In this document: positions 8,813-18,570 of the stretch, one piece after another
How the letters are laid out: each line of letters begins with the position of its first letter
How positions within the stretch are numbered: the first letter of the stretch is position 1
NCBI RefSeq assembly: GCF_014208105.1
Contig: NZ_JACHMQ010000001.1
Location: forward strand, 6,324,001 to 6,388,000
Length of the DNA stretch: 64,000 nt
Source of the DNA: Actinomadura coerulea
GTDB taxonomy: Bacteria; Actinomycetota; Actinomycetes; Streptosporangiales; Streptosporangiaceae
Direction of reading: 5' to 3'
Notes under the pieces: model-generated
Seen by the model: the letters and a program-made list of their open reading frames with translations, nothing else
What the model was told of the DNA's origin: nothing
The model's database searches: none
Made by a program: the position numbers and the translations under genes

Positions 8813-9829
8813 TCAGTGCGGGTTGGTGGCCAGAAGCTCCGCCAGGAGGTCGTCCAGGGTGACGATTCCGGCGAACTCGTCGCGGTCGTCGTTGACCACG
8901 GCGAGCTGGGCGCGGCCGCGGCGCATGCGGCTGACCGCGTCCAGGACGGTCGTCCCCGCCGTGAGGACGGGGGCGGGGTGCGCCAGCTCGCCCGCGCGGC
9001 GCTCGTCGCCCGGCTCGATGATGGCGGCCCGGACGTGGACGATCCCCGTCATCGCGCCGTTGAGGTCGCGGACCAGCAGCCGGCTGTGGCCGCTGGCCGT
9101 GGCGGTCCGGCGGATCTGCGCGGCGGTCGCGTCAGCGTCGATCGTCGTGACGGACGTGGCGGGAACGACCAGGTGCCCGACCGTGGCCTCCCGCGCGGAG
9201 ATCGCCCGGTGTAGCAGCTCGTGGTCGCGGCGGCCGATGAGGCCGAGGCGGCGGGACTCGCCGACCAGGTGGCTGAGCCGCGCCGGGTCGGTGTGGCTGT
9301 CCAGCTCGTCCTTCGGCGTGACGCGGATGAGCCGCAGCAGCGCGTTGGTCACCGCGTTCAGCGCCGACAGGATCGGGCGGGACACCTTCGCGAACGCGCG
9401 GAACGGCAGGGCGAGGATCATCGCCGACCGCTCCGGGTGCGCGATCGCCCACGACTTCGGGGCCATCTCGCCGACGACCATGTGCAGGAACGTCACGACG
9501 GCGAGCGCGCAGCCGAGCGCGACGGCCTTGGAGCCGGCCTCGGGGACGCCGAGCGCGTGCAGCGGCGGTTCGAGGAAGTGCTCGAACGCGGGCTCGGTGA
9601 CGATGGCGAGGCCGAGCGAGCACATCGTGATGCCGAACTGCGCGCCGGCGAGCATCAGCGACAGCTCGCGGACGCCCGCGAGGGCGGCGACGGCGGGCCG
9701 GCTGCCCTTGGCGGCGGCGCGTTCGAGCTGCGGGCGGTTGGCCGCGACGAGCGCGAACTCGGCGGCCACGAAGAAGCCGTTGCCGAGCAGCAGCGCGGCG
9801 GTGACCAGCAGCGAGGTCAGCGGGTCCAC
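8813..9829 (-). CDS. CNNM/HlyC-CorC family membrane protein with CBS pair (second copy)
   Basis: A 338-residue protein with a DUF21 (CNNM) transmembrane domain (VDPLTSLLVTAALLLGNGFF, MVVGEMAPKSWAIAHPE) followed by two CBS modules. It lacks the C-terminal CorC_HlyC transporter-associated domain that its upstream neighbour has. The GTG start at 9829 lies inside the end of the upstream gene (13-base overlap), so the two are translationally coupled and probably form a hetero-oligomer. Family members affect magnesium or cobalt homeostasis; a haemolysin role is not implied. Confidence 0.92.
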   Translation of the reverse strand: MDPLTSLLVTAALLLGNGFFVAAEFALVAANRPQLERAAAKGSRPAVAALAGVRELSLMLAGAQFGITMCSLGLAIVTEPAFEHFLEPPLHALGVPEAGSKAVALGCALAVVTFLHMVVGEMAPKSWAIAHPERSAMILALPFRAFAKVSRPILSALNAVTNALLRLIRVTPKDELDSHTDPARLSHLVGESRRLGLIGRRDHELLHRAISAREATVGHLVVPATSVTTIDADATAAQIRRTATASGHSRLLVRDLNGAMTGIVHVRAAIIEPGDERRAGELAHPAPVLTAGTTVLDAVSRMRRGRAQLAVVNDDRDEFAGIVTLDDLLAELLATNPH

Positions 9830-11166
9830 GCGACCTCCTCGTCGCCGGACGGGACGTCCGCGGGGCGGGCCGCGCGGATCAGGATCTTCTCGGCGACCCG
9901 GCGGGCCACGCTCACGACCTCCAGTTCGACGGCGCCTCCGTCGAGTCCGACGGTGAGGCGGTCGCCGGGGCTCGGCAGCCGGCGCAGCTCCGCCATGACC
10001 AGGCCGCCGAGGGTGTCGTAGGCGTCGCCCTCGGGCAGGTCGAGGCCGGTGAGGCGGCCGACCTCGTCGATGCGCATGCCGGCGTCGACCAGCCAGGACC
10101 CGTCCGGCCCGGACGTCGGGGCGTCCTCGGGGCCGTCGGTCTCGTCGGCGATCTCCCCGACGAGCTCCTCGGCGACGTCCTCGAAGGTGAGGATGCCGGC
10201 GAGCCCGCCGTACTCGTCCACGACGCAGGCGAACTCCTCGCCGGAGTCGCGCATGTGCTCGATGACGCCGTACAGCGGCTGGCTGCCGGGCACCAGCAGC
10301 GCGGGCCGGGCGACGGACCCGACCGGGGTGGACGGGTCGAGCGCGTCGTCGGCGACCTCGCGGACGCCCGCGACGCCGACCACGTCGTCGACCTCCTGCC
10401 CGTAGACGGGGTACGCGCTGTGCCCGGTCTCGCGGATCAGCGCGACCAGGTCGGCGAGGGGCGCGGTCGCCGGCAGCGCGCGGACGTGCGGGCGCGGCAC
10501 CATGACCTCGTCGGCCGTGAGGTCGCCGAACGACAGGGCGCGGTCGAGCAGGCCGGACAGGTCGGCGGGCAGGTGCCCGGCGCTGTGCGACTTGCCGATG
10601 ATGTCGCCGAGCTCCTCCAGCGTCGCGCCGCTGTGCAGCTCCTCGACGGGCTCGACGCCCACGGCGCGCAGCAGCCGCTCCGCCGCGCGGTCGAACAGCC
10701 GGATCAGCGGCCCCGCGATCGTCAGGTAGACGAGCGTGGAGGCGGCCAGCACGCGGGCCAGCTGCTCGGCGCGGGCCAGGGCGAGGTTCTTCGGGAACAG
10801 CTCGCCGAGGAGCATCTGGACGAGCGTCGCCAGGACGAAGCCGGTGGCGAGGGCGATCGCGCCCGTGGCCCCTTCGGGAACGCCCACCAGGCCCAGGAGC
10901 GGCTCGATCAGCTCGGCGAGCGCGGGTTTGGCGATGAAGCCGACGACCAGGGTCGTCATCGTGATGCCGAGCTGCGCGCCCGACAGCATGAACGAGACCC
11001 GGCCGATGACCTTGAGGGCCCTGCGGGCGGAGGTGTCGCCGCGTTCGGCGGCCTGCTCCAGGGTCGCGCGGTCGGCGGCGACGTAGGCGAACTCCTGGGC
11101 GACGAAGTATCCGGTGGCGGCGGTGAGGACGATCACCGCGAGAACTCCGAGTGCCGCGGTCAGCAC
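9817..11166 (-). CDS. CNNM/HlyC-CorC family membrane protein with CBS pair and CorC domain
   Basis: A 449-residue protein with a four-helix DUF21 domain (GYFVAQEFAYVAADR, LLGELFPKNLALARAE), a CBS pair between about 205 and 325 (VMVPRPHVRAL, FEDVAEELVGEI), and a C-terminal CorC_HlyC domain (from about 345, GLDLPEGDAYDTLGG). It is the first gene of a two-gene operon with the shorter paralogue. These proteins sit in the cytoplasmic membrane and are linked to divalent cation efflux, with the CBS pair sensing nucleotides. It starts with GTG at 11166. Confidence 0.93.
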   Translation of the reverse strand: MLTAALGVLAVIVLTAATGYFVAQEFAYVAADRATLEQAAERGDTSARRALKVIGRVSFMLSGAQLGITMTTLVVGFIAKPALAELIEPLLGLVGVPEGATGAIALATGFVLATLVQMLLGELFPKNLALARAEQLARVLAASTLVYLTIAGPLIRLFDRAAERLLRAVGVEPVEELHSGATLEELGDIIGKSHSAGHLPADLSGLLDRALSFGDLTADEVMVPRPHVRALPATAPLADLVALIRETGHSAYPVYGQEVDDVVGVAGVREVADDALDPSTPVGSVARPALLVPGSQPLYGVIEHMRDSGEEFACVVDEYGGLAGILTFEDVAEELVGEIADETDGPEDAPTSGPDGSWLVDAGMRIDEVGRLTGLDLPEGDAYDTLGGLVMAELRRLPSPGDRLTVGLDGGAVELEVVSVARRVAEKILIRAARPADVPSGDEEVAWTR

Positions 11167-11509
11167 GGGGCACCGGGTCTATGACTGGGGTCCGACACCG
11201 CGGACTCACCACTCCTCTCGTTAAATGACGTATCTGTCGTAACGTCACCAGGAACAACGAGGTTCCCCCTGCACAGGGTACGGGCACGTGAGGATCGGCG
11301 GAGAGCGGCGGTCTCGCGACGCGGACCTGACGAGACGGAAAGCACCTTGTCTCGGTTAGTGTCACGGATCACACTTGTATGAGAGCGTACGTCCGATACT
11401 GGACCGGTCCGTGCTCCCAGACCGGCTCTGCGGGCATGCTCAGGGGGGACCGGAGAAGACGATCGCGGGGCAGACGTTGGACCAGAGCGGGGCAGGGGCC
11501 GCCGCGCCC
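11167..11509. promoter_or_regulatory. divergent intergenic region upstream of the kinase operon
   Basis: This 343-base gap separates two divergent operons and is AT-richer than its surroundings. It holds an interrupted palindrome TGACGT-N10-ACGTCA around 11225-11246 and a second, AGTGT-N8-ACACT at 11358-11375. The frame of the downstream gene stays open back to 11375, but codons before 11510 lack G/C third positions, so I treat it as untranslated. No further gene is seen. Confidence 0.4.
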
Positions 11510-12724
11510 ATGAGCCGTGAAGGCGTCGACCATGCCCTGCGCACGCTGCGGGACGAGCGCGACCGCATCGCCTCCAACCTCCTCGAACTGGAGCGCCACG
11601 ACGGCGGCCGCCTGCTCAAGGGCGCCCGGCTCACCGGCGAGACGTGGCGGCGCTGGGAGGAGGCGCAGGCCCGGCTGGCGACGCTGTGGCGGCTGTTCGA
11701 CGCCTACCAGCGGGTCCTGGACGCGGCGGGCGAGCTGCGCGAACGGTCGCCCCGGCCGGACCCGGCCACGCTGACGGAGCTGTCCGGCCTGCTCGCGGGC
11801 CAGTCGGTCGAGCCGCCCGACGGGGAGATCCCGCTGGAGCACCGGACGCTGCTCGGCCCGCAGGAGCGCCGCATCACGCTGGACGAGGCCGTCGCGATGA
11901 TGTCGGACGCCTACGAGTTCGTCGCGGGCGAGATCGCCGCCGCCGACGCCGCCTGGTCGGCGCTGCTGCAGCCGCTGGAGGACGCCGAGGAGAGCTGGCG
12001 CAGGACGGCCCGGCTGGCGCACTCGCTGGACGGCACCCGGCATCCGGAGCTGGACCGGGTCGGCCGCGAGCTGACCGCGCTCGGCCGGCTCGTCCGCACC
12101 GACCCGCTGTCGCTGGTCAGGGACGGCCGCGCCGACACCGCCCGGCTGGACCGCGTCTGCGCCATACTGACCTCGCTCGGCGACGAGCTCGCCGGCGTCG
12201 CCAGGATGCGGGAGGACTACGCGGAGCTCGTGGCGCGGGTCGCGGCCCGCGTCGAGGAGGTCGAGGAGACGCAGCGGCGGGCCGGGGAGGCCCACGCGAC
12301 CGCCCTCGACAAGATCCACTCCCCGAACCTGCCGGAGCCCGCGCGGGACCTCGGCTCCGCGCTGCGGGACCGGCTCGCCGCCCTCGAACGGCTGCGCGAG
12401 GCCGGGCGCTGGGTGGAGATGGCGGGGCGCTTCGCCGAACTGGAGCACGCCGCCGAGGAGGCGCTGGAACGGGCGCGCGGTGACCTGCGTCTCAGTGCGG
12501 GGCTGCTCGACCGGCGGGGCGAGTTGCGGGGGCGCCTGGAGGCGTACCGGGCGAAGGCCGCGCGACTCGGCCTCGCCGAGGACGAGCGGCTCACCGTGCT
12601 GTACGGGGAGGCGCGCGAGGTGCTGTGGACGGCGCCCTGCGACCTGCGCAGGGCGACCGCGGTACTGGCGGAGTACCAGCGAGCGATCAGGGCGTGCGAG
12701 AGCGAGACGGGGACCCGGCGATGA
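11510..12724 (+). CDS. coiled-coil helical protein, first gene of the kinase operon
   Basis: A 404-residue, almost wholly helical protein rich in Arg, Glu, Ala and Leu, without membrane segments or recognised catalytic motifs. The ATG at 11510 (MSREGVDHALRTLRDERD) is chosen because codon bias starts there; a GGGG tract lies about 12 bases upstream. Its last bases overlap the kinase start as ATGA, so it is translationally coupled to the kinase. Proteins like this accompany PknG-type loci in related actinobacteria; a scaffold role is inference. Confidence 0.8.
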   Translation: MSREGVDHALRTLRDERDRIASNLLELERHDGGRLLKGARLTGETWRRWEEAQARLATLWRLFDAYQRVLDAAGELRERSPRPDPATLTELSGLLAGQSVEPPDGEIPLEHRTLLGPQERRITLDEAVAMMSDAYEFVAGEIAAADAAWSALLQPLEDAEESWRRTARLAHSLDGTRHPELDRVGRELTALGRLVRTDPLSLVRDGRADTARLDRVCAILTSLGDELAGVARMREDYAELVARVAARVEEVEETQRRAGEAHATALDKIHSPNLPEPARDLGSALRDRLAALERLREAGRWVEMAGRFAELEHAAEEALERARGDLRLSAGLLDRRGELRGRLEAYRAKAARLGLAEDERLTVLYGEAREVLWTAPCDLRRATAVLAEYQRAIRACESETGTRR

Positions 12725-15354
12725 ACCGATGCACCCAGCCCGGCTGCACGGGCGAGGTGGAGGCGGACGGATTCTGCGACGTCTGCGGCATGGCTCCCGC
12801 CGCCGCGCCGCCCCCGGCGAGCTCGGCACCGCAGCGGGCGCCCCAGCAGGCGCCCTCCGCACCCCAAGCCGCGCCGCACCCGGCACCGCAGTCCGCGCCC
12901 CAGTCGGCGCCTCAGTCGATCTCTCGTCCTGCCGCGGCGTTCAACCCGGCGCACACCGGTCCGGCGCCCATCGGCCCGTCGCCCGGCGGTCCGGCGCAGC
13001 CCGCGCGGACGGCGTCGCCCGTGCGTCCGGCCGCGCTGCCCCCGATGCCCGGCTACCCGGGCGCCTACGGGCGGCCCCCGGGCTCGGCTCCGGCCGCCCC
13101 GGGCCCGCCGCCGGTGACGACCCCGGCGACGCCCGCGCCGCCCGCGGGCATGCCGCCCGGCTCGTCCGGCCAGAGCGGGCGCGGCGGGCAGGGGGCGTCG
13201 TACGGAAGCGCGCCGACGGGCGGGTCGGGCAGCGTCGGGTCCGGGCGGACGGCCTCGCGCGGCGGCACCCGGGGGACGGGCTCCAGCGGCTCGGCCAGGC
13301 GCGGCATGCTCGGCGCGGGGCTCGTCGAGGTGCCGCCGGTGCCGGCCCGCGACCCCGCCTCGGCGATCATGGAGAACCCGGAGGTGCCGGAGAACCGGCG
13401 CTTCTGCAGCAAGTGCGACGAGAAGGTCGGGCGCAGCCGGGGCGGGCGCCCGGGACGGACCGAGGGCTTCTGCCGCAACTGCGGGCACCCGTTCTCCTTC
13501 ACCCCGAAGCTGCGTCCCGGCGAGATGATCGGCGGGCAGTACGAGGTGCTCGGCTGCCTCGCGCACGGCGGGCTCGGCTGGGTGTACCTGGCGCGCGACC
13601 ACAACGTCAGCGAGCGGTGGGTCGTCCTCAAGGGCCTGCTCGACACCGGCGACGCCGACTCGCTGGCCGCCGCCACCGCCGAGCGCGCGTTCCTCGCCGA
13701 GGTCGAGCACCCCAACATCGTCAAGATCTACAACTTCGTGCGGCACGGCGAGTCCGGCTACATCGTGATGGAGTACGTCGGGGGCCGCTCGCTGAAGGAC
13801 ATCCTCCTCAGCACCCGCCAGGCGCAGGGCGACCACGCGGCGCTGCCGCTCGGCCAGGTCATCGCCTACGGCCTGGAGGTGCTGAGCGCCCTCGGCTACC
13901 TGCACGGCGTGGGGCTGCTGTACTGCGACTTCAAGCCCGACAACGCCATCCAGTCCGAGGAGCAGCTCAAGCTGATCGACCTCGGCGGCGTCCGGCGGGC
14001 CTTCGACCCGGACAGCCCGATCTTCGGCACCCCCGGCTACCAGGCCCCCGAGATCAGCTCGCAGGGGCCCTCGGTCAGCTCCGACCTCTACACCGTCGGC
14101 CGGACGCTGGCCGTGCTGAGCTTCCCGTTCCGCGGCTACACCGGGCGGCACCTGCGCAGCCTGCCGCCGCGCGAGGAGGTGCCGCTCTTCCAGCGGCACG
14201 AGTCCTACCACCGGCTGCTGCGCCGCGCCACGCACCCCGACCCGGCCCGCCGTTTCCAGAGCGCCGCCGAGATGGCCGAGCAGCTCACCGGCGTGCTGCG
14301 GGAGGTCCTGTCGGCCGAGGACGGGCGCCCGCGCCCCGCGCCGTCGCCGCTGTTCGGGCCCGAGCAGCAGACGGCCGGGACCGAGATCGTCGGCGCCCTG
14401 GACGGGGACGCGGGCGACGGCGGCGCGCCGCCGGTCCTGGCGCCGGTGGAGCCGGCCGCCGCCGCGGCGGCGCTGCCCGTCCCGCTGGTGTACGCCTCCG
14501 ACCCGGCCGCGGCGTTCCTCGCCGGGCTCACCGCCCGCGACCCCGCCGACCTGGCCGCGGCGCTGGCCTCCGCGCCGGCCGCGTCCCGCGAGGTGCGGCT
14601 CGCGCTGGTGCGCGTCCGCATCGAGCTGGGCGACCTCGACGGCGCCGCGCACCTCCTGGAGGACATCGCGGCAGAGGCCCCCGACGACTGGCGCGTCGAC
14701 TGGTACCGGGGCGTGCGCGCCCTGGCCGGCGGGCGCGGCACCGAGGCCGTCGCGGTGTTCAACGACCTGTACGACCTCGCGCCGGGCGAGCAGGCGCCCA
14801 AGCTGGCGCTGGCGTTCTGCCACGAGACCCTGGGCGAGACGGCCGCCGCCGGCTACTACTACGAGACGGTCTGGCGCACCGACCCCACCCACGTCAGCGC
14901 CGCGTTCGGGCTGGCCCGCACCCGGCTCGCGGCGGGCGACCGCGCGTCCGCCGAACGCGTCCTCGACTCGGTCCCGCGCATCTCCAGCCACTACCTCGCC
15001 GCGCAGCTCGCCGCGGTCGCCACCGTCGTCCGGGGGCGCGGCCCCGCCGAGCTGACCGCGCCCGTGCTCATCGAGGCGGGACGGCGGCTGTCGTCGCTGC
15101 GCCTGGACACCGAGCGGTCGGCCGCGTTCGCCGCCGAGGTGCTGGAGGCGGCGCTGACCTGGGTGCGCGCCGACCGCGGCTCGGCACCGCCCGGCGTGCG
15201 GCAGCAGATCCTCGGCACCGACCTGGACGAGCAGGCCCTCCGCAGGAAGCTGGAGGAGGTCTACCGCGTGCTCGCCAAGCTCGCCGACGGGGCGGAGCAG
15301 CGCCACGCGATGGTCAAACGGGCCAACGCCGTCCGCCCGAGGACGCTCTTCTGA
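12721..15354 (+). CDS. pknG: PknG-like serine/threonine protein kinase with zinc ribbons and TPR domain
   Basis: An 877-residue soluble kinase. Order: an N-terminal zinc ribbon (CTQPGCTGEVEADGFCDVCG), a Pro/Ala/Gln-rich linker to about 215, a rubredoxin-like metal site (FCSKCDEKVG then FCRNCGHPF), the kinase domain (about 260-545) and TPR helices to the end. PknG hallmarks are present: GGLGWVYLARD loop, Lys in WVVLKG, a catalytic loop YCDFKPDNAI lacking the usual Arg of HRD, and DLG instead of DFG. In mycobacteria PknG responds to glutamate/aspartate through GlnH and GlnX and controls 2-oxoglutarate metabolism via GarA. The downstream glnX- and glnH-like genes support the same logic here. Confidence 0.95.
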   Translation: MNRCTQPGCTGEVEADGFCDVCGMAPAAAPPPASSAPQRAPQQAPSAPQAAPHPAPQSAPQSAPQSISRPAAAFNPAHTGPAPIGPSPGGPAQPARTASPVRPAALPPMPGYPGAYGRPPGSAPAAPGPPPVTTPATPAPPAGMPPGSSGQSGRGGQGASYGSAPTGGSGSVGSGRTASRGGTRGTGSSGSARRGMLGAGLVEVPPVPARDPASAIMENPEVPENRRFCSKCDEKVGRSRGGRPGRTEGFCRNCGHPFSFTPKLRPGEMIGGQYEVLGCLAHGGLGWVYLARDHNVSERWVVLKGLLDTGDADSLAAATAERAFLAEVEHPNIVKIYNFVRHGESGYIVMEYVGGRSLKDILLSTRQAQGDHAALPLGQVIAYGLEVLSALGYLHGVGLLYCDFKPDNAIQSEEQLKLIDLGGVRRAFDPDSPIFGTPGYQAPEISSQGPSVSSDLYTVGRTLAVLSFPFRGYTGRHLRSLPPREEVPLFQRHESYHRLLRRATHPDPARRFQSAAEMAEQLTGVLREVLSAEDGRPRPAPSPLFGPEQQTAGTEIVGALDGDAGDGGAPPVLAPVEPAAAAAALPVPLVYASDPAAAFLAGLTARDPADLAAALASAPAASREVRLALVRVRIELGDLDGAAHLLEDIAAEAPDDWRVDWYRGVRALAGGRGTEAVAVFNDLYDLAPGEQAPKLALAFCHETLGETAAAGYYYETVWRTDPTHVSAAFGLARTRLAAGDRASAERVLDSVPRISSHYLAAQLAAVATVVRGRGPAELTAPVLIEAGRRLSSLRLDTERSAAFAAEVLEAALTWVRADRGSAPPGVRQQILGTDLDEQALRRKLEEVYRVLAKLADGAEQRHAMVKRANAVRPRTLF

Positions 15355-15356
15355 CC

Positions 15357-16487
15357 ATGAACGCGGACCAGCACACCCCCGTCGCGCTCTGCCGTACCTG
15401 CGGCGAGCCCGTCAACGAACGCGACCGCTTCTGCGAGGAGTGCGGACGCCCCGACCCCACCACACCCAAGACGCCGCCGCTCGGCACCGCCCTTCCGCAC
15501 GCCTCGCGGCGCCCTGCGCCAGGCGGCGCCCTGCAGGCGCCAGATCCCGTGCCCCGGCAGGCCCGCTCTCCGGAGCGGGCGTCCGGTCCGACGCCGCCTC
15601 CAGGCGAGGGCGGCGCGGCCGGGGGGCCTTGCGTGGACTGCGGCGGCGGGGCGGTCGGGGCCGACGGGTACTGCGAGCAGTGCGGGCTGCGGCAGCCGAG
15701 CGGGCGGGAGCACGTCGAGGCCGAGGCCGGGCGGTTCGGGGCGGCGGTGAGCGACCTCGGGCTGCGGCGCAGCCGCAACGAGGACGCGTTCGCGCTGGCG
15801 GCGCTCCCCGCGGGCGTGTGCGCGGTGGTCTGCGACGGGGTCGCGACGGCGCCCGGGTCGGAGGAGGCGTCGCGGCTGGCCGCCGAGGCGGCGCTGGACG
15901 TCCTGACGGCCCGCGTCACGGCCGGCGCGGACCCGCGGGGCGCGATGCGCGACGCGGCGGCGCGGGCGGGCGAGGTCGTGGCGGGGCTGCCCGGCGATCC
16001 CGACTCCTCGCCCGCGTGCACGTTCGTGTCGGCCGTCGTGGACGCGGCGGGCATCACCGTCGGATGGGTCGGCGACAGCCGCGCCTACTGGCTGTCGCCG
16101 GCGGGCTCGTGCCGGCTCACCACGGACGACTCGTGGGCCTCGTCCATGATCGAGCAGGGCGCGATGAGCGCCGAGGACGCGTGGGCCGACCGGCGGGCGC
16201 ACGTGCTGACCGCCTGGCTGGGGGCCGACGCGGGCCCGCTCGACCCGCACGTGGCGGCGTTCCGGCCGACGGGCCCGGGGCTGGTGGTGCTGTGCAGCGA
16301 CGGGCTGTGGAACGACCTGCCGGAGCCGTCCGACCTCGCGGCCGTGGCCCTCACCGGCCGGGAGGGCCCGCTGGACGCGGCGCGCCGGCTGCTGCGGGCG
16401 GCGCTGGACGCGGGCGGGCACGACAACGTGACGGTGGCGGTCCTTCGCTACCCGCCGCCAGGACCGAGCAGGGAGCGGGGCAGATGA
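15357..16487 (+). CDS. PP2C-type protein phosphatase with two N-terminal zinc ribbons
   Basis: A 376-residue metal-dependent Ser/Thr phosphatase likely to reverse the upstream kinase. Two zinc ribbons (CRTCGEPVNERDRFCEECG and CVDCGGGAVGADGYCEQCG) flank a Pro-rich linker. The PPM core follows from about residue 125 with RRSRNEDAF, VCDGVATAP, GDSRAYW, LCSDGLWNDL and GHDNVTVAV, giving the metal-binding Asp residues; the usual Gly-Gly after DGV is Ala-Thr. It begins 2 bases after the kinase stop and its stop overlaps the next start (ATGA), so the genes are cotranslated. Confidence 0.93.
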   Translation: MNADQHTPVALCRTCGEPVNERDRFCEECGRPDPTTPKTPPLGTALPHASRRPAPGGALQAPDPVPRQARSPERASGPTPPPGEGGAAGGPCVDCGGGAVGADGYCEQCGLRQPSGREHVEAEAGRFGAAVSDLGLRRSRNEDAFALAALPAGVCAVVCDGVATAPGSEEASRLAAEAALDVLTARVTAGADPRGAMRDAAARAGEVVAGLPGDPDSSPACTFVSAVVDAAGITVGWVGDSRAYWLSPAGSCRLTTDDSWASSMIEQGAMSAEDAWADRRAHVLTAWLGADAGPLDPHVAAFRPTGPGLVVLCSDGLWNDLPEPSDLAAVALTGREGPLDAARRLLRAALDAGGHDNVTVAVLRYPPPGPSRERGR

Positions 16488-17806
16488 GCGACTTTCCGGA
16501 GTTCACCGTGCGGGTGGACCAGAACCCCTACCTCCCGGCCGGGGGACGGGAGATGCACGCGATCGTCTCGGTGGAGGCGCGCTCGTCCGGCGGTCCGGGC
16601 CCGGTGGCGGCGGCCGCCGGCCGCGCCCCCGCCGCGGAGATCATCATGATCGACACCTCGGGGTCGATGTCGTACCGGGGCAAGATGGCGGCGGCCAAGC
16701 GGGCGGCGCGGGCGGCGGTGAACGTGCTGCGCGACGGCGTGCACTTCGCGGTGGTCGCCGGCGCGAACCGGCCGCGGATGGTCTACCCGCAGGGGGAGCG
16801 GCTCGTCCGGGCGGACGCGGCGTCCCGGCGCGGCGCGGTGGACGCGGTGGGGCGGCTGGAGGCGGCCGGCGGGACGGCGATCGGGTCCTGGCTGCGGCTC
16901 GCCGACCGGCTGTTCACCGGGCACGACGCCGTCGCGGAGGGCGCCGTCAAGCACGCCATCCTGCTCACCGACGGCAAGAACCAGCACGAGTCCGACGAGG
17001 AGCTGGACGCGGCGCTGCGCCTGTGCGCCGGCCGCTTCCTGTGCGACGCGCGGGGCGTCGGCACCGACTGGGACGTCGCCGAGCTCCGCAAGATCACCTC
17101 GGCGCTGCTGGGCGGGTTCCTGGACGTCCCCGACCCGGCCGATCTGGAGGCCGACTTCCTGGCGATGACGCGGGCCGCGATGGGCAAGCAGGTCGCCGAC
17201 GTGGCGCTGCGCGTCTGGACGCCGCAGCAGGCGCGGCTGCGGTTCATCAAGCAGATGGTCCCCGCCGTGGAGGACCTCACCGGCCGCCGGAGCGAGTCGG
17301 GCGCGCAGACCGGCGACTACCCGCTCGGCGCGTGGGGCGAGGAGAACCGCGAGTACCACCTGTGCGTGGAGGTGCAGCCCGGCGACGTGGGGCGGCAGAT
17401 GCGGGCCGCGTGGGTGAAGCTCGTGGCGGGCGACCAGGTACTCGCGTCCGGCAACGTCATCGCCGAGTGGACCGACGACGAGGCCAGGTCGACGCGCATC
17501 AACGGCCGCGTCGCGCACCACACCGGCCAGTCCGAGCTCGCCGAGGCGATCCAGCAGGGGCTGGAGGCGCGGCGGGAGGGCGACGAGGACACCGCGACCG
17601 CCCGGCTCGGACGCGCCGTGGTGCTGGCGCGCGAGGTCGGCAACCAGCAGATCTCCGGCCTGCTCGACAAGGTCGTCGACGTCGTCGACCCGGCGCGCGG
17701 CACCGTGCGGCTGAAACGGGACGTGGCGAAGGCGGACGAGATGTCGCTCGACACCCGCTCCGTCCGGACCGTGCGGACCCGGCACGGCGACGAGGCAGGG
17801 GGCTGA
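16484..17806 (+). CDS. von Willebrand factor A domain protein
   Basis: A 440-residue cytoplasmic vWA protein. The MIDAS metal site is complete: IMIDTSGSMS, the Thr in EAAGGTAIGSW and ILLTDGKN. A beta-rich region follows (HLCVEVQPGDVG, QVLASGNVIAEWT), then a helical end (about 365-440). In kinase/FHA loci such proteins usually act as metal-dependent protein-binding platforms. The start overlaps the PP2C stop by 4 bases (ATGA). No signal peptide is visible, so it is probably inside the cell with the kinase module. Confidence 0.92.
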   Translation: MSDFPEFTVRVDQNPYLPAGGREMHAIVSVEARSSGGPGPVAAAAGRAPAAEIIMIDTSGSMSYRGKMAAAKRAARAAVNVLRDGVHFAVVAGANRPRMVYPQGERLVRADAASRRGAVDAVGRLEAAGGTAIGSWLRLADRLFTGHDAVAEGAVKHAILLTDGKNQHESDEELDAALRLCAGRFLCDARGVGTDWDVAELRKITSALLGGFLDVPDPADLEADFLAMTRAAMGKQVADVALRVWTPQQARLRFIKQMVPAVEDLTGRRSESGAQTGDYPLGAWGEENREYHLCVEVQPGDVGRQMRAAWVKLVAGDQVLASGNVIAEWTDDEARSTRINGRVAHHTGQSELAEAIQQGLEARREGDEDTATARLGRAVVLAREVGNQQISGLLDKVVDVVDPARGTVRLKRDVAKADEMSLDTRSVRTVRTRHGDEAGG

Positions 17807-17811
17807 GGCCC

Positions 17812-18570
17812 ATGCCTGTCTGCCCGAGCGGGCACACGTCGCAGTCCACCGACTACTGCGACGTGTGCGGTGACCTCATGGACGGCGCGCGGCGCGCCGA
17901 GTTCGCCGAGCCCGAGCCCGAGCCCGCGCCGGGGCCCGCCCCGGCCGCCGAGCCCGCGGAGGAGCCGGCCTGCCCGCACTGCGGGACGCCGCGTTCCGGC
18001 CGCTTCTGCGAGGAGGACGGGTACGACTTCGAGACGGGCACCGTCTACACCGTCGAGTTCACCCCGGCGGGCACGGCGCACGCGGTGCCGCTGGTGCCGC
18101 AGCAGCGGGAGGGCAGCGCGCCGGTCGCCCCGCACCCGGCGCCGGTCCCGGCGCCCGGCCCGCACGCGCTGGTCATGGCCGACCGCGCCTACTTCGACTC
18201 GGTGGTCGCGGAGATGGGGCCGGACGGCGGGGGGCTCGCGTTCCCGCCGTACTGCCCCGAGCGCCGCGTCCCGCTGACCGGCCCCCAGGTCCGGATCGGG
18301 CGGCGCAGCGCCTCCCGCGCGCTGCTGCCCGAGATCGACCTCGGCGCGCCGCCCGAGGACCCGGGCGTCTCGCATCTGCACGCCGTCCTGCTCGCACGGC
18401 CGGACGGCGCCTGGCACCTGATCGACCCCGGTTCGACCAACGGCACCACGGTGAACGGCGGAACGGAGCCGATCCCGGTGAACGTGCCCGTTCCGGTCGG
18501 TGACGGCGACCGCATCCACGTGGGCGCCTGGACGACCATCACGCTGTCCCTTCAGGAGGGCACGTCATGA
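17812..18570 (+). CDS. FHA-domain protein with zinc-ribbon N-terminus
   Basis: A 252-residue protein with two Cys/His clusters (CPSGHTSQSTDYCDVCG, then CPHCGTPRSGRFCEEDG), a Pro/Glu/Ala linker, and a C-terminal forkhead-associated domain (about 155-250) with the phosphothreonine-binding residues VRIGRRSAS, GVSHLHAVL and DPGSTNGTTVNG. It is the likely phospho-reader of the kinase and could play the GarA-like role, though GarA itself has no zinc ribbons. It follows the vWA gene by 5 bases and overlaps the next start (ATGA). Confidence 0.93.
   Translation: MPVCPSGHTSQSTDYCDVCGDLMDGARRAEFAEPEPEPAPGPAPAAEPAEEPACPHCGTPRSGRFCEEDGYDFETGTVYTVEFTPAGTAHAVPLVPQQREGSAPVAPHPAPVPAPGPHALVMADRAYFDSVVAEMGPDGGGLAFPPYCPERRVPLTGPQVRIGRRSASRALLPEIDLGAPPEDPGVSHLHAVLLARPDGAWHLIDPGSTNGTTVNGGTEPIPVNVPVPVGDGDRIHVGAWTTITLSLQEGTS

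Noticed and set aside
8813..11365. A single 850-codon open frame across both CNNM genes.
   Set aside because: Only its last 338 codons carry the CNNM/CBS domains; the first part is the out-of-frame shadow of the upstream paralogue.
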